A DNA stretch of 64,000 nt. Origin: Lactarius indigo. Taxonomy: Eukaryota; Basidiomycota; Agaricomycetes; Russulales; Russulaceae. Position numbers and translations under genes: made by a program. The notes beneath the pieces are model-generated. The model was not told the DNA's origin. It saw only the letters and a program-made list of their open reading frames with translations, and ran no database searches. The stretch lies in contig JAFKAC010000062.1 of NCBI GenBank assembly GCA_025766275.1, positions 282,527 to 346,526 of the forward strand, written 5' to 3'. Each line of letters begins with the position of its first letter. Position 1 is the stretch's first letter. Below, piece after piece: positions 46,234 to 58,102 of this stretch.

Positions 46234-47903
46234 ATGTCTGGTTCATCTACTACTGCTGCCAGTGCTGGTGCTCCTCCCAGCCCCACTGGTGGCTCTGCAG
46301 CACTTCCAGCTGCCTCTGGATCCACAGCTTCTGGGCGACTCTTAAATGCCCACACCACAACCTTCAGCATGCCATCTGGCATCCACCTGACACAGTTTGA
46401 CAGCACTAGTTGGAACGAATGGTCTGGTACCATTGAGGCCATCCTTATGCTGCATGAAGCTGAGGATGTGTTTCTCCTAGATACACCCCCATCTGGCATC
46501 ACCGCCGATGAGTGGGACTCAATCCAGCGTCATTCCAAGGTGTACCTCCACCTTTACCTCAAGCTGGATGTCTACTCGCTTATGGCAGATAACACTGCCT
46601 ACCCCATGTTCAAACATAAATGGGCCAAGCTTCAGGATGTGTATGGAGGTGCTTTGGGCAGCACCACCATCTTTAACTTGTGGATCCAAATCACTCAAGC
46701 CCGCCTCGACAACTCTGCACCCATGGCCTCACAGTTGGCCAAGCTCAATGAGCTTAGGGTTGCCCTTTCCAATGCACAGATGGGTGCCACTGACACTCAA
46801 TTCTGTCTCATTCTCCTCCACACACTACCGCCCTCCTATGAGGTGTTGGCCTCTACCATCCTTGCCAGTGGGGCACCGTCCACACTCAAGCACGCTGAGA
46901 TCATAGCGCACATAGTGTTGGAAGAAGCTCACCATGCTGGGCCCTCTGGCTCCTCCCTCAACAAGGTGGCTCCTGTTAAGTTGATGGGCAAGAAGGGCAA
47001 GAAGGACCATTCCGGTCTAACTTGCCACTATTGCAACAAAAAGGGCCATATCAAGCCTGATTGCAGGAAGAGGAAGAAGGATGAGGCTGACGCAAAGGAG
47101 AAGGAGAAAGCAGGCAACAAGGCTGCCAATAGTCATGTCCTAGTACCTACCACCGCCTCCATTACAGAGGTCATAGAGCCCAAGATAGATTGGGCCTCTG
47201 AATCAATTGGTGTTGCCTTGTATGCTGCCTCATGTGTGTGTTGGATGATGGACAGTGGTGCCACACACCACATTACCCCACACCAGTCTAACTTCAAGGA
47301 CTATACCCCAACTAAAGGCACTGTACGCCTAGGGGATAAGTCCACCATAGGCCGAGTGGGTGTCGGGTCTGTCGTCTTTACAATGAGCCAGGGTATCCCT
47401 ATCACCCTTAGCAATGTGCTACACCTACCACAGGTGAAGACGCGCTTCTTGTCGATGTGCACCCTAGCACAAAAGGGTGCTGAGATCACCTTTGACAGTG
47501 GCTCATTTAAAATATCTGTCAACCAAAAGTGTGTGGCCAAAGGCTACCTTGAAGACAACCTGTACTGGTTGGACACAGCCAGTGTCAGCCTCAATGCCCA
47601 CACAAAATCAAGTGCTGCCACACTTGATATCTGGCATCAACACATGGGACACATCTCCTCTGTGGCGCTAAAAGCACATGGTCCCTCTGCCACTACTGGC
47701 ATGGACATAGATAGCTCCACCATGGCCCACACAGTCTGCTGTGGGTGCGAGATGGGTAAATCCACTCACCAACCCTTTTCTGCGTCCTCCAACAAAAGGA
47801 CAACTCATCAATTTGAGATTGTGCACAGTGACCTCGCCAGTCCTATGCAAACTCAGTCCCTGCAAGGCTCGATGTACACAGCCACCTTCATAGACGACCA
47901 CAC
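46234..47903 (+). CDS. Copia gag-protease-integrase (truncated)
   Basis: A Ser/Ala-rich start (MSGSSTTAASAGAPPSP) leads into a gag domain (WNEWSGTIEAIL, LWIQITQARLD). The zinc knuckle CHYCNKKGHIKPDC follows, then protease CWMMDSGATHHI, the pre-integrase H/C module (LDIWHQHMGHIS ... CCGCEMGKSTHQPF) and the start of the integrase core (EIVHSDLASPM, FIDDHT), in the copia order with integrase before RT. The frame is open and stop-free to 47903, unlike the decayed Ty3 copies, so it was probably intact until B4 sequence replaced its 3' half. Confidence 0.9.
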
Positions 47904-48412
47904 TGTAACGCCGTCATGACGTCAGCTCGACTTGAGCTTGATAGAGGTGGTAACAACTTAGCGAATAGTCATGACGGCACAAAGGCCCGTGTCTCTGTCT
48001 TGGTGAATATGCGAAGGTACACTTGACAGAGGATTGACTCCAAGAGAGGTCTAAGACACGAACTTATAAGGAAGCAAGAGAAAGGAGAGAGAGAGAGAAG
48101 TGACAATTCAAGAAGACCAAGATGGTGTATCTTGGTCTTCGTAGACTATCTTAAATACAAGTCGAGCAGGCTTTCAAGCGCTGCTATGAGTCACAGTAAT
48201 GTAGCATCCAACGTATTGCAGAAACATCGCAAACCCTAATACTACTAGTACCAGTACTAGTATTGAGTCATCCAGGTACCGCTCAGTCAGCTATCGTATC
48301 CAATCGCCTATCGTACTACCGTATCTCCTAAGTCCGCAACTAATCTACCTTACCGCCATAGTCGCAACCAGTACAGTAAGGGTCCAAGTCGTATACAGGC
48401 AGAAACGTGACA
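47904..48412 (-). repeat. 3' LTR of B4
   Basis: TGTAACGCCG...CGTGACA. Bounded internally by the minus-strand purine tract AAAAAGGGGGTGA. Confidence 0.88.
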
Positions 48413-48439
48413 TCACCCCCTTTTTAGCATGAGACACCG

Positions 48440-49809
48440 GCTCACCGGAAGTCCCTTGGCTGCCAGTCGCGTTGCTCATCTGCGATGCGCTCCAATGCTG
48501 TGGCGTGTTCAAGGCGGTAGATGGAGTCGCGCTTGTCGTCCTGCGCACACTCGATCATCGCGCACAGTTGGCTGACTCAAGCGCGAAGTCGGTCCAACTC
48601 GTAGCTGGCCACGCGGTAGCGCGTGACCTCAGCCATGAGGGACTTGTCATTGATGCGGTTGAGGGCGTGGTTGGTGATTTTGTCCGCAGCAAAGATGATG
48701 AGGTCTTCGTGCGGATACGTGGGGCGAAGAGCGGCCAATACATGCAGCTTGGTGTAGAATGGCTTACTGTAGACGTGTGGCAAGCCTGGTATTACTCCTA
48801 ATATGAGGGGGTCAGCCCCTCCGATGATTTGGACGTGCGACACGTCCCTTTCTACTCTGTCTGGCCTGGTGATGGGGTATCAAATGTAATGGGGTCGTTG
48901 GTTCGCCTGGAACCCTTCAGGCGCAATGACATGCGCGGGGTCCTTGGCGGTGGTGAATGGACAGTGATCGGCAGTGCCAGGCACGCGCACACGTCCTCAA
49001 TACATGGGGGACCCGTCGGTGTAGATGAGCCAGGGAGTGATGAGGGGATTATCAGCGTCACATTTCGTTTGTAAGAAGGGGTGTCTTGCCGGGTAATAAT
49101 CTTCGTCGTCATGGCCAGCCTCAGCTGCCGCCATCGCTGCCGTCGCTCTCGCATCTCCCTCAGTTGGGTCGCTGTGGAGTCAAGCTGCTCCTTCTGCCAC
49201 TCCACTGCCACTCTCTTCCAGCCCTCCAATTCATACTCCATCAGAGCTTGAACGCTGGTCGTCGCTCGGGAAAACTCCGCAAATGCCAATGAGGTCGTCG
49301 CTTGGGGGGATAGCGGCGACGGGTTCTTGCTCACCACTTTCATTTCAGAAGACGTGGATGACGGTGTGTTCGTCGTCGGGGGTAGTCATTGGGTCTGGGA
49401 ATCTGGTGACAACGTGGGCCCATTCTTGTGTGGTGATGGGCCCCTCAGCTGGTCTAAGAGGTGTCCATGGGGTGAGCTGAGTGTTCGGGACTTCGGTGTC
49501 ATCATCCTCAGCCAAAAGGGTGTGGGCGTCTTGCGCGAGGGAGTCGAGGAGTGCCGCTTGTGTGACATGGCGCAATGGGGAAGTAGGCATATGAGTGGTT
49601 ACAGCTGAGCGGAGGAGGAGGGGATGACTTCCTTCAGCTTCAGTGTTCCTCGTTTTAACTTGTGGATTGCACGCTTGTGCTTCCTGATATAGTCGGAGTG
49701 CCTCCGGTGCAAAGACGTCGTCCTTGTTGACCCACTGATTCTCCGAGTCAGGGTACCCCTTCCATTTGATGAGGTATTGAAGGCGTTTCTTCCTGCCGAA
49801 GTGCCGCAT
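48440..49809 (-). pseudogene. B4 pol C-terminus: chromodomain and extension (broken)
   Basis: Chromodomain core LQYLIKWKGYPDSENQW near 49,750, then a linker and, at 48,843-48,440, the counterpart of the A3 extension: SHVQIIGGADPLILGV, VYSKPFY, then a Leu/Arg/Glu-rich part and DKRDSIYRLEHATALERI. Stops at 48577 and around 48,850 interrupt it. The similarity to A3 across this part is clear although the linkers differ. Confidence 0.78.
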
Positions 49810-49811
49810 GT

Positions 49812-52800
49812 CTAGAATGGCCTCGACTTCGTATTCTTCTTCCCATCAATCAATTCTGGTGGTGGTCGTGTGAAGCTTTCTCCATGGAGAAGGGTTTGTT
49901 TGTAGGGCGTGAGTAAATCGATGTGGAACACTGGGTGGATGCTCCACTGCGTGGGAAGTTCCAATCGATAATTATAGGGGGACATCACCTGTGTTACTTG
50001 AAAAGGTCTGTGGCGTCGCGCTGCCAGCTTTACCGTGGGTTGATTTGTCCGAAGGTGTCTGCCTTCTAACCATACAAGGTCGCTGTTTTTAAATTTGGGT
50101 GTATCTTTGTTGCGCACCCATGCTTCTTGAGCCTTCTTCATGAGGCGTTGGGTGGTGCCCCTGGCTTCTTTGAGCATTGTCAGCCTCGCGGTCACTTGTG
50201 GCAAGGGGGATGGCTTGTCGGTCCAATCGGAGTGTGGGTCGTAACCCATCAGAAGCTGAAACAGCAATTGTTTAGTGTGTTCATGAGGCCAGTTGTTGTG
50301 CGTGAATTCTGCGATGGGCGGATAAGTGGTCCAGTCGTTCTGTCGTTCATTTACCCAGAAGCGTAGATACTGTTCCAGCCACTGATTGGTCCTTTCAGAT
50401 TGTCCATCAGTGCATGGGTGGTACACAGTGGATATGTTCTGTTGGATTCCAAGGATCCAACACACCTCTCGCGTGAATTTTGATGTGAATCGCGGGTCCC
50501 GGTCACTGATGATTTTGCGTGGTAGTCCGAACCGCTTGAAGACGTGATTTACGTACAGGGCTGCCGTCTCTTCGGCCGTGATTTCCTTCTTGCACGGTAT
50601 AAATATTGAAGCTTTGCTGCAATCGTGGTCGGTAATCGTAAGGATGCTGTCATATCCCCTCGACACAGGTAGCTTGGTGATGAAGTCTACCACCACGGTT
50701 TGAAAAGGGGTTGCCTTGATCGTAGGTGTGATGGGGTGTAGCGCCGCTCGTATGGGGCGCATGTTGACTTTGTTTCGTTGGCATTCGGCACACCCCTGCA
50801 CATATTCATACACATCTTTTCGTAGTTGCGGCCACCAATAGTGTCGCTCCACTATTCTTTGTGTCCTCGCAATTCTGGGATGTCCATGAGCCGGCAGATT
50901 GTGGTGATCGTGTATCAGTACCCTTTGCGTAGACATGGGTCCCGTGATCACGAACCTGCCGTCCTTATACCATTCTCCATTGATTTTCTTCAGCTGGTGG
51001 GGGTCCACCCATTGCTTGATGATCTTCTCATCTTGTCGGTGCCGGGGTTGCACGAAATTCAGGTTGAGGGTGAGAGTTCACGCTGTATTGAGGGCTTTCA
51101 CGAAGACTTCTGGTGGTAGTGCGACTACTTGCTCATTGTCACTGGCCCCTTGGTCGTAGTCGGGTCGCCTGGACAGTGTGTCCACTCGGCCGTTGTTCTT
51201 CCCTTTGATGTGGTGAATTTCGAAGTTGTATTCCGATAGCTCCAATACTTCCCTTGCGACTCACCTACTGATCTTTTGTGGCGTCTTCCAGTACTGTAGG
51301 TTGAGGTGATCGGAAAATATTTTGATTTTCTGTGGGGCTCCTGCCAGTAGCGGTCGCCAGTTTCGCAAGGCTTTGACTATTGTGAGTAGTTCTAGGTCAT
51401 AAATGTCGTAGTTTCGTTCAGTTTCGGAAGGGTGGCGGAGTAGTATCCTATAGGGTGTCGCTTTCTGTCAGATTTTTGTTGTAATAGTACTGCTCCCACC
51501 ACATATCCTGATGCGTCCACCTCTAGCTCAAATGGATCTTGAAGTACTGGGTGTGCCAGCACCGGTTCTTCTGTTACGAGACAGTTGAGGGTGTTGAAGG
51601 CTCTGTCTTCTTCTTCAGTCCATCTCCATTCGGTGTCCTTCTTTGTTAATTTGTTAAGGGGTTTGGCATGCGTTGCGAATCTGCGAATGAAAAGCCGGTA
51701 AAAGTTGCAGAATCCTAGGAAGGATCGTACATCTTTGACTTTGGTGGGCGTCGGCCAGTCTTTAATCCCCTGAACTTTTACGGGGTCCATGTGCGTTACC
51801 CCCCTTTCAAGGATTACCCCCAGGTAATCCATTTGCGGTTGGTGGAAGAGGCACTTTTCCAGCTTGAAGTAGAGATCGTGTTCGCGGGCAACACGCAGTA
51901 CATCCCTGATGGCACTGACATGGGCCACTAGATCGTGATCGAAGTGAGTGGTGATTCCAATGTCATCCATATAAACACATATTGTGGTCCCCAAACGCTC
52001 GTGTTTCGCGATGGTGTCCTGGTAAATATGGTTCATCATTGTTTGAAAGGTAGCTGGGGAGTTCATGAGGCCAAAGAACATCACCATGGGCTCGAAGAGC
52101 CCGAACTTGGTTTTGAATTCCACCTTTTCCTGGTCGCCGTCCCGGATACGTACGTTATTGTAGCCCCAGCAGATGTCGAGCTTCGTATAGATGTGGGTGT
52201 TACTGAGGTCGAGAATCAGGTCTTGGATAAGGGGTAGCAGGTACTGGTTGCGAATTGTGTGGGAGTTGATGACCTGATAGTCCTGTACCGGGCGTAGCTT
52301 GCCGTCCTCCTTTTTAATAAAGAAAAAGGATGATGTGTATGGGGATATGGATGGGTGTAAGTACCCTTGGTGCAGCTTCTCCTCTAGGAACTCTTTCAGC
52401 TCGCTTTCCTCCTTTCGGGTCATCGGGTAGATTTTGCAGTCAATGGCTGCCGGTGCCATAGGTTTGAAATCAATTGTGTGGTCCCAGGGTCTTGCCGGAG
52501 GGAATCGGTGGGAGGCCTGCTCGTCAAATAGTCAGCAGAATTCTTCGTACTCCGTTTGTAACGCCACTACAGGGGCGTTGTGTACGACCTGTACTAAGTC
52601 AGTCGAGTCGCGGTAACACAAGCTCCAAGGCTTGGTTTCAGCAGGATGGTGCACAAGGATCACAAGGACGTTAGTCACTTGGATCATAGGGGAATGCTAA
52701 GACGCGAAGGTCTAGCAAAGGCAAGGGGGTTTGCGAGACAGTGAAGGGCACAAAGGCGTTTGAGTGTAGTATTTACACAAGAAGTCTAGTCTACCGTACA

Positions 52801-53775
52801 TGCTAGATATGACTAGGGTTAAATAGAGGTTGTACTGTATGGTGGCTACAAACAGATGGCGCCATCGCTCAGTTAAGGGATAAAGGGATATGCATAAGGG
52901 GAACAAGGCATAGATATATCGAGGATAAAGGCGAATCACGTGGGGTCGCGTGTGAGTGGGAACTGATCAGAAGCTAGCACATGTCGAACTTTATCAGAAG
53001 GGAACATCGATAAGTAGGGCGCGCGATAGGAACCGAGTAATCGTATAGTCCGCGTAATCATACAGGGCTCGTATAGTATCGAGAAAGGAATGGTGACATG
53101 TGAAAGGATGAGTCCAAGGAAAAATCGTAACACCGTTGGAAGGGTGGCAGCGGTCTGCTGCTGCTTTGCCTGTATTGCCAGTTCTGTCGAAGTTGTGGCT
53201 TGTGTGAAGGTCTCTTCCCATAGCTCCTGGAAGATATCTTCTTTTTCCGTTGTGATTAATGCTCTGGTGAGCGTGGGTTTGGTTGCACAAGTGAATAATG
53301 TTTCCTCGGTGGTGACTATTACTGGTTGCATGTCTGGATGTAGGGTGGCGCTGGCCCAGTTGATTGTTGGTTCGAATGCACTCAGCCAGGGATACCCTAG
53401 TACCATGTCTTCGTTTCTGAGGTCAGTGACCAGGAAGGTCATCTTCTTTATCTGTTGGCGTGTTTTTACCTCTAGGTTAACGTAATGAGTGATTAACCCA
53501 GCTTTGTTCTCAGTATTGTCTATATTCCATATCTTGCGTGGCGTGTCTAGTTGTTGGACCGGGATTCCAGCCCGGGCTGCCGCCTCTGGTCGTATAAATT
53601 TGTCAGGCGCTCCAGAGTTGACCAACGCGTTGGTTTCAGTCGTTTTGTAATTTGTAATGACGGTCACTGGAATTCGCAGAGATCGAAGGCGAGTCGTTAC
53701 TATTACAGAATTACATTTTAGAGCCCTCACCCAGACTGACAGGTTTAGGCGTCCCGAAAACCCTCTTTCCCCCAT
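49812..53775 (-). pseudogene. B4 pol: protease, RT, RNase H, integrase
   Basis: Protease (53775-53128 region) has ALVNSGAPDKFI, so the catalytic DSGA of the sister copies reads NSGA and is probably dead. RT (52459-51392) has VYMDDIGITT. The RNase H end includes a TGA near 51,262 (ISR*VARE) where A3 has Arg. Integrase (51053-49812) keeps GHPRIARTQRIVERHYWW, CAECQRNK, VDFITKLPV, ISDRDPRF and DGQSERTNQ. A base is missing near 49,845, shifting frame into the chromodomain. Confidence 0.87.
52620..53126. repeat. Insertion of about 0.5 kb in B4 pol flanked by GTAACAC
   Basis: GTAACAC occurs at 52613-52619 and 53127-53133. The protease-side frame leaves family similarity at the right border and the RT-side frame resumes at the left border. 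No terminal inverted repeat or TG...CA LTR ends fit cleanly, so its type is unknown. Confidence 0.5.
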
Positions 53776-55518
53776 AGGTCTTGAAGTATGAGGTCTTTCA
53801 CCTCATCCGTACTATTGGCTACTTGCGTTAGCCATTCCTTGGCCTGTTCTCCGGCTGTCTTCGTAGTAGCCACGTTTATCTGCGGCATCGGTGTTGTGCT
53901 GGATGCTGGGGATGTGTAACCTGGCAGGGATGGCTCATACTGCGAGACCGGTCCTGTCGCATATCCGACGGTCTCAGTCATTTGACTGCTTGATGGGGCA
54001 CCTGTTGGCCATGATCCCTGCGTGCGAGGGTGTGGGCAATTTCGTGAGAGATGACCTGGAGCGTGACAGTTGTAACAGAGTACATTCCATAGGTCTCTCC
54101 TTGATCCGCCCCTTCCTCTTCCTCGTGCTCCTGGCCCGCCTCGCGGCGGGAATGGCGGCTGAGGCCATGTGTACGGCGGCTTTCCGTAGTTGATTGTTTG
54201 TGGTTCATTGAGGCAGTAGTGAGCCTTCCGTGCGAGTTGTTCGAAGTCATTGACGTACTTATCAATATCCTCTCCGATCATTCGAAACCCCTTTCGCAAT
54301 ATCGCTTGTGCTTGCTCTCGTTCAAGCGCATTTTTGAATCGCTGACTGAAGCCGTCGGCTACAGCCTCCCATAACTCTCTTGTGTATGGACTGATTCCTC
54401 ATTGTATTTGTCTGTTGAGCCAGTTGAGGAACGACAGGACCCATTTGCTTACTGCTCCCCCCTTGATATAGGAAAGGAACAGAAGGCAGCGACGGTAGTC
54501 GTTGCGCATGATGGGGGCGTCTAGATTCATCCCCCAGTAGACGTGCCACTGAGTTAGAAATTGGTCTACTTTGAGTCTGTCCCCGTCGAAGATAGAAGGG
54601 GGCTCACTGGTTAGTTTTTCGTTATGTCCTCCTCCTCCGCCTCCTCCTCCTCCTCCTCCTGGCGGTCCTGCGGGGGGTCCTCCTGCTGGTGGTTGGGGAG
54701 GTCCGGTTCGTCGTATGTCAAATGGGATTCCCCCTCCTGATGGTAGTGGCGGGTCTCCTCCTGGTCCCCCTATTCCTGGCGGTATCTCCAATACTGGTTG
54801 TCTCCCCGACAGGGGGTCTCCTCGGTCGGACCCTATAGCTCTGAATATTGTGGCGTCGTCAGCTGTCATTCGGACTCCAGTCTCTGGGTTAATTGGCATG
54901 AGAATGTCTCTTGCTTCTTGTCATATTGCATGTGATTCTTCTAGCGCAACTTCCTCCATTGCTTGCGTCAGCGTGGCCATTATTGCTGGTGATCGTATGT
55001 GAATTGGCTCTGGCTCAGTGATGTGTGCAGACTCAGCTCGTTCAATGAGAAGGTCTTGTATTGCTCCTCCGCTGCTTTTGGTTTGGTTTGGCTGTCGTCC
55101 TTCCTCTTCTTCTTCTTTGTAACTTTGTTCTGCTCCCTCAGAGACCGCTTCCCCGGTCGTATGTTCTTGTAGTTGCCCATCGATGGGGCCCCAGTCGGCC
55201 CTGCTATTGAGTTCTCTGGCGTTGATATCACAATGATACTGTGGTCCCGCTGGTCATACGACGTCCCACTGACATTCTACTGGGTTCCACGTAACTTCCG
55301 TCCAACACAAGTGGTTGAAGTTAAACTCAACTGGTTGGAACCTAGTAGGTCCGTTGAATTCCACGAAATATCCTGTTTCTTCGTCTCGCTCTCTCCAGCT
55401 GGCTGCTCCTAGGAAGTGCGTGGGTACGTTGCAATCTCCTCTGCGATTTAGCGAGTAGGGACGAAAATTCGTCCACTGGTCTCTTGTTGTTACAGCCACG
55501 ATGGGATCTTGGTCTTAA
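53745..55518 (-). pseudogene. B4 gag (interrupted)
   Basis: Pieces: 55499-55254 (RDQWTNFRPYSLNRRGD), 55231-54980 (Lys-rich), 54899-54399 (Gly/Pro-rich linker, then FLTQWHVYWGMNLDAP, SYIKGG) and 54299-53745 (YVNDFEQLARKAHY, zinc knuckle CYNCHAPGHLSRNC, end DLWGKEGFRDA). The gag end retains GAG GGT TTT before the stop, as in family A. Confidence 0.85.
55506..55516 (-). promoter_or_regulatory. Putative self-primer binding site of B4
   Basis: Minus strand AAGACCAAGAT, complementary to the LTR block at 55728-55738. Confidence 0.62.
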
Positions 55519-56027
55519 TGTAACACTGTCACGATGTCAGCTCGACTTGAGCTCGATAGAGGCAGTAACAACTTAGCGAATAGTCACGATGGCACAAAGG
55601 CCCATGTCTCTGTCTTGGTGAATATGCGAAGGTACACTTGACAGAGGATCGACTCCAAGAGAGGTCTAAGACACGAACTTATAAGGAAGCAAGAGAAAGG
55701 AGAGAGAGAGAGAAGTGATGATTCAAGAAGACCAAGATGGTGTATCTTGGTCTTCGTAGACTATCTTAAATACAAGTCGAGCAGGCTTTCAAGCGCTGCT
55801 ATGAGTCACAGTAATGTAGCATCCAACGTATTGCAGAAACATCGCAAACCCTAATACTACTAGTACCAGTACTAGTATTGAGTCATCCAGGTACCGCTCA
55901 GTCAGCTATCGTATCCAATCGCCTATTGTACTACTGTATCTCCTAAGTCCACAACTAATCTACCTTACTGCCATAGTCGCAACCAGTACAGTAAGGGTCC
56001 GAGTTGTATACAGGCAGAAACGTGACA
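55519..56027 (-). repeat. 5' LTR of B4
   Basis: TGTAACACTG...CGTGACA; inserted after codons AAFKT of the C5 RT. Confidence 0.88.
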
Positions 56028-56933
56028 TGTTTTGAAGGCTGCCTTCCACTGGTCTTCTTCTTTTATGTGAATGTTATGGTACCCCCATCTAATGTCAAAC
56101 TTTGAGAACAGTGTTTTCCCATTTAAGTTGGTTAAGATGTCGGAGATGAGAGGTAGTGGGTAAGTGTCTTTTATTGTCCAAGTGTTTAAGGGTCTGTAGT
56201 CGAGGATGGGACGCAACCCTCCGTCTGTTTTCTTTCTAAAGAAGAAGGAGGAAGCATAAGGGGAGCTTCCTTCATAGATGTATCCTTTTGCTATGTTTTC
56301 GTCAAGATATGCCTTTAGCTCCTTGTCTTCTTCTGGAGTCAAGGGGTAAATTTTGCAATTGATCTTGTTAGGTGCATCTGGATGCAGTGTGATGGGATGG
56401 TCTTCTTCTCTTTCTGGGGGAAAGCGCTGTGCTTCTTCATCTGAGAACACTTTGTTGTGGCGCTGGTATTCTTCTGGGATTGTGGTTTATTTTACTGGGT
56501 CAAAGGTTGTTTTAGTTGTTGTTGTTTTTGCTTCTTGGTGTCGCTTTCTTCGGAAGCGGTACCCTCCTGTCAGGATGGTGACTGCTTCTCCTTTCAGCTC
56601 TTGTTTCTTCCAGTCTATGTCTGGGTTTTCATGTTCAAACCAGGGGTATCCAAAGATCATTCTGTCTTCTCCTAGACTGGTCACAAAGAATTGGAAAGGA
56701 GTTTCCTCTTCTCCTCTTTTTATCCATAGCTGGCATGTTTCCGTCATGGTGCCATCTTTGTTTAGCGATCCATCTATGTTTCGGACCAATCTGGGTGGTT
56801 TTAAAGGAGTGGTTCCTAGCCCAAGTTTTTGGATCAGATTTCGGTCGATTAGGTTGTCTGTTGCACCGCTGTCTAGCAGCACATTTATGTGAGCTTCTTT
56901 GTAGTAAAGGCGAACGAGGACTTTGATTGTCAT
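56028..56933 (-). CDS. C5 protease and partial RT
   Basis: Protease frame 56933-56487 (MTIKVLVRLYYKEAHINV, LLDSGATDNLIDRN). RT frame 56450-56028 has HPDAPNKINCKIYPLTPEED, ASSFFFRKKTDGGLRPI, YPLPLISDILTNL and RWGYHNIHIKEEDQWKAAF, then ends at the B4 LTR before the YMDD region. A stop near 56,487 lies between the two pieces, in the same region where a spacer would be. Confidence 0.82.
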
Positions 56934-57196
56934 AGCACTATCTCAAACACTATACATTGAATTGGCCTCCCTGTCAGCTCTCACAGGTCGGCATCACAAA
57001 AATCCTGGTCTAAGGCATAGTAGCGTCTCTTTTTGTCTTCAGTCATGCCTTGGACAAGTGCATGGGCTTGTCGGACTTTGTCTTCGGTTGTGGTAGCAGC
57101 CACCAATGAGGTGCTTGCTTCTGGGGTGTATGGGGGTGCAGTGTCCGCTTCTTGGGTGTCTGTGGCTCTGGCTTTGGTTTGGTTGGTGGTGTTTTG

Positions 57197-58102
57197 TCAT
57201 TGACAGTTCTTAGCCATGTGTCCTTGCTGTCTGCACTTGAAGCAGCGGCCTTCTTTCATGAGGGCTTTCTTTTCTTCTTCGGTAAGCTTCTTAAAGGGGG
57301 TGGAGGTGGTGGCATCTACATCCATCGCATTTGGGTCTCGCTTTGGTCGTCCTTGGTGGACGTTCTGGGTTGGTCCTGGGTTTCTATTCCCTGGTCTGGC
57401 TTTTAGCAGCTTCCAGCGTTGATGTTCTGCTCTGGCAGTGGTTTGCCACTCGTCCATGGTGTTTGGGATAGTGGTTTGCATGAGGCAAGTGTGATACAGT
57501 CCTGTGGGTAGTCCTCTTTTGAAGAATTCCACTGTTCCAGGGGCATCTCTTGCCCATCCTGCTATTCCTGCAAGGTGTTTGAAGTCGAGGATGTAACTGT
57601 CCAATGCTCCCCCCTGCATCGTCAGACTGATGAGTTTCTGATACGCTCTTTCTTTGTTTAGAGTGTCGGTCCAGTCTCTGTCAAAGGTGTCAAGAAAACC
57701 ATCCCAAAGGTCTTTGCTGTTTTTGGTGAGGGCTTTGGTGGGGTCTGCTAGTGCTGCTTCCATGTCATCTTCGGTTTGGTTGACCCACAGTTGTACACCA
57801 GGTCCTTTGAACATTGTAAGGGCGAATAGTACTTGTGCATAAGGTTCTTTGATAAGTTCATTCTCGCTATTTAACTTGATGTATCGTAGTAATTCTCTTT
57901 TGAACTGACCACTCTCTGTTCTATCTCTGGTGAACGGAGTAGGGGGTGCTCCTTTGAGTCCTCCTGAGCTTGTTGTTGGTGTTCCCCCTGTTCCGGTGCT
58001 TGAGCCAGTACCTGTGCCAGTGCCTGTGGTGTTTATAGCTGACATGACAAGTGTTGGCTGTGATGTGATGGGGATCTGGGGTGGTTCGACTGGGGAAGGC
58101 AA
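57197..58102 (-). CDS. C5 gag
   Basis: 301-residue frame: a Gly/Thr-rich N-terminus, a retrotransposon gag core (FTRDRTESGQFKRELLRYI, LWVNQTEDDME, LWDGFLDTFDRDW), and a C-terminal zinc knuckle CFKCRQQGHMAKNC (C-x2-C-x4-H-x4-C), with TGA right after. The frame is stop-free and may be complete. The region between its end and the protease (57,196-56,934) holds a shifted or spliced linker. Start at ATG 58102. Confidence 0.85.
   Translation of the reverse strand: MPSPVEPPQIPITSQPTLVMSAINTTGTGTGTGSSTGTGGTPTTSSGGLKGAPPTPFTRDRTESGQFKRELLRYIKLNSENELIKEPYAQVLFALTMFKGPGVQLWVNQTEDDMEAALADPTKALTKNSKDLWDGFLDTFDRDWTDTLNKERAYQKLISLTMQGGALDSYILDFKHLAGIAGWARDAPGTVEFFKRGLPTGLYHTCLMQTTIPNTMDEWQTTARAEHQRWKLLKARPGNRNPGPTQNVHQGRPKRDPNAMDVDATTSTPFKKLTEEEKKALMKEGRCFKCRQQGHMAKNCQ

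Larger units (their letters stand above)
45131..47903 (+). mobile_element. Ty1/copia retrotransposon, 3' part lost
   Basis: 5' LTR 45131-45679 (TGTTGATAAG...TTCATCA), a 554-bp leader, then the gag-pol frame, cut off at 47903 by the left LTR of B4. RT, RNase H and the 3' LTR are absent from the window. Confidence 0.88.
47904..56027 (-). mobile_element. Ty3/gypsy chromovirus B4, flanks do not match
   Basis: LTRs 47904-48412 and 55519-56027 (509 bp each, about a dozen differences, mostly C/T or G/A) flank a minus-strand gag-pol interior. The five bases outside are CACAC on the left (copia integrase) and TGTTT on the right (C5 RT), so there is no target-site duplication. The interior has several stops, a one-base deletion before the chromodomain and a 514-bp insertion between protease and RT. 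Confidence 0.9.
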
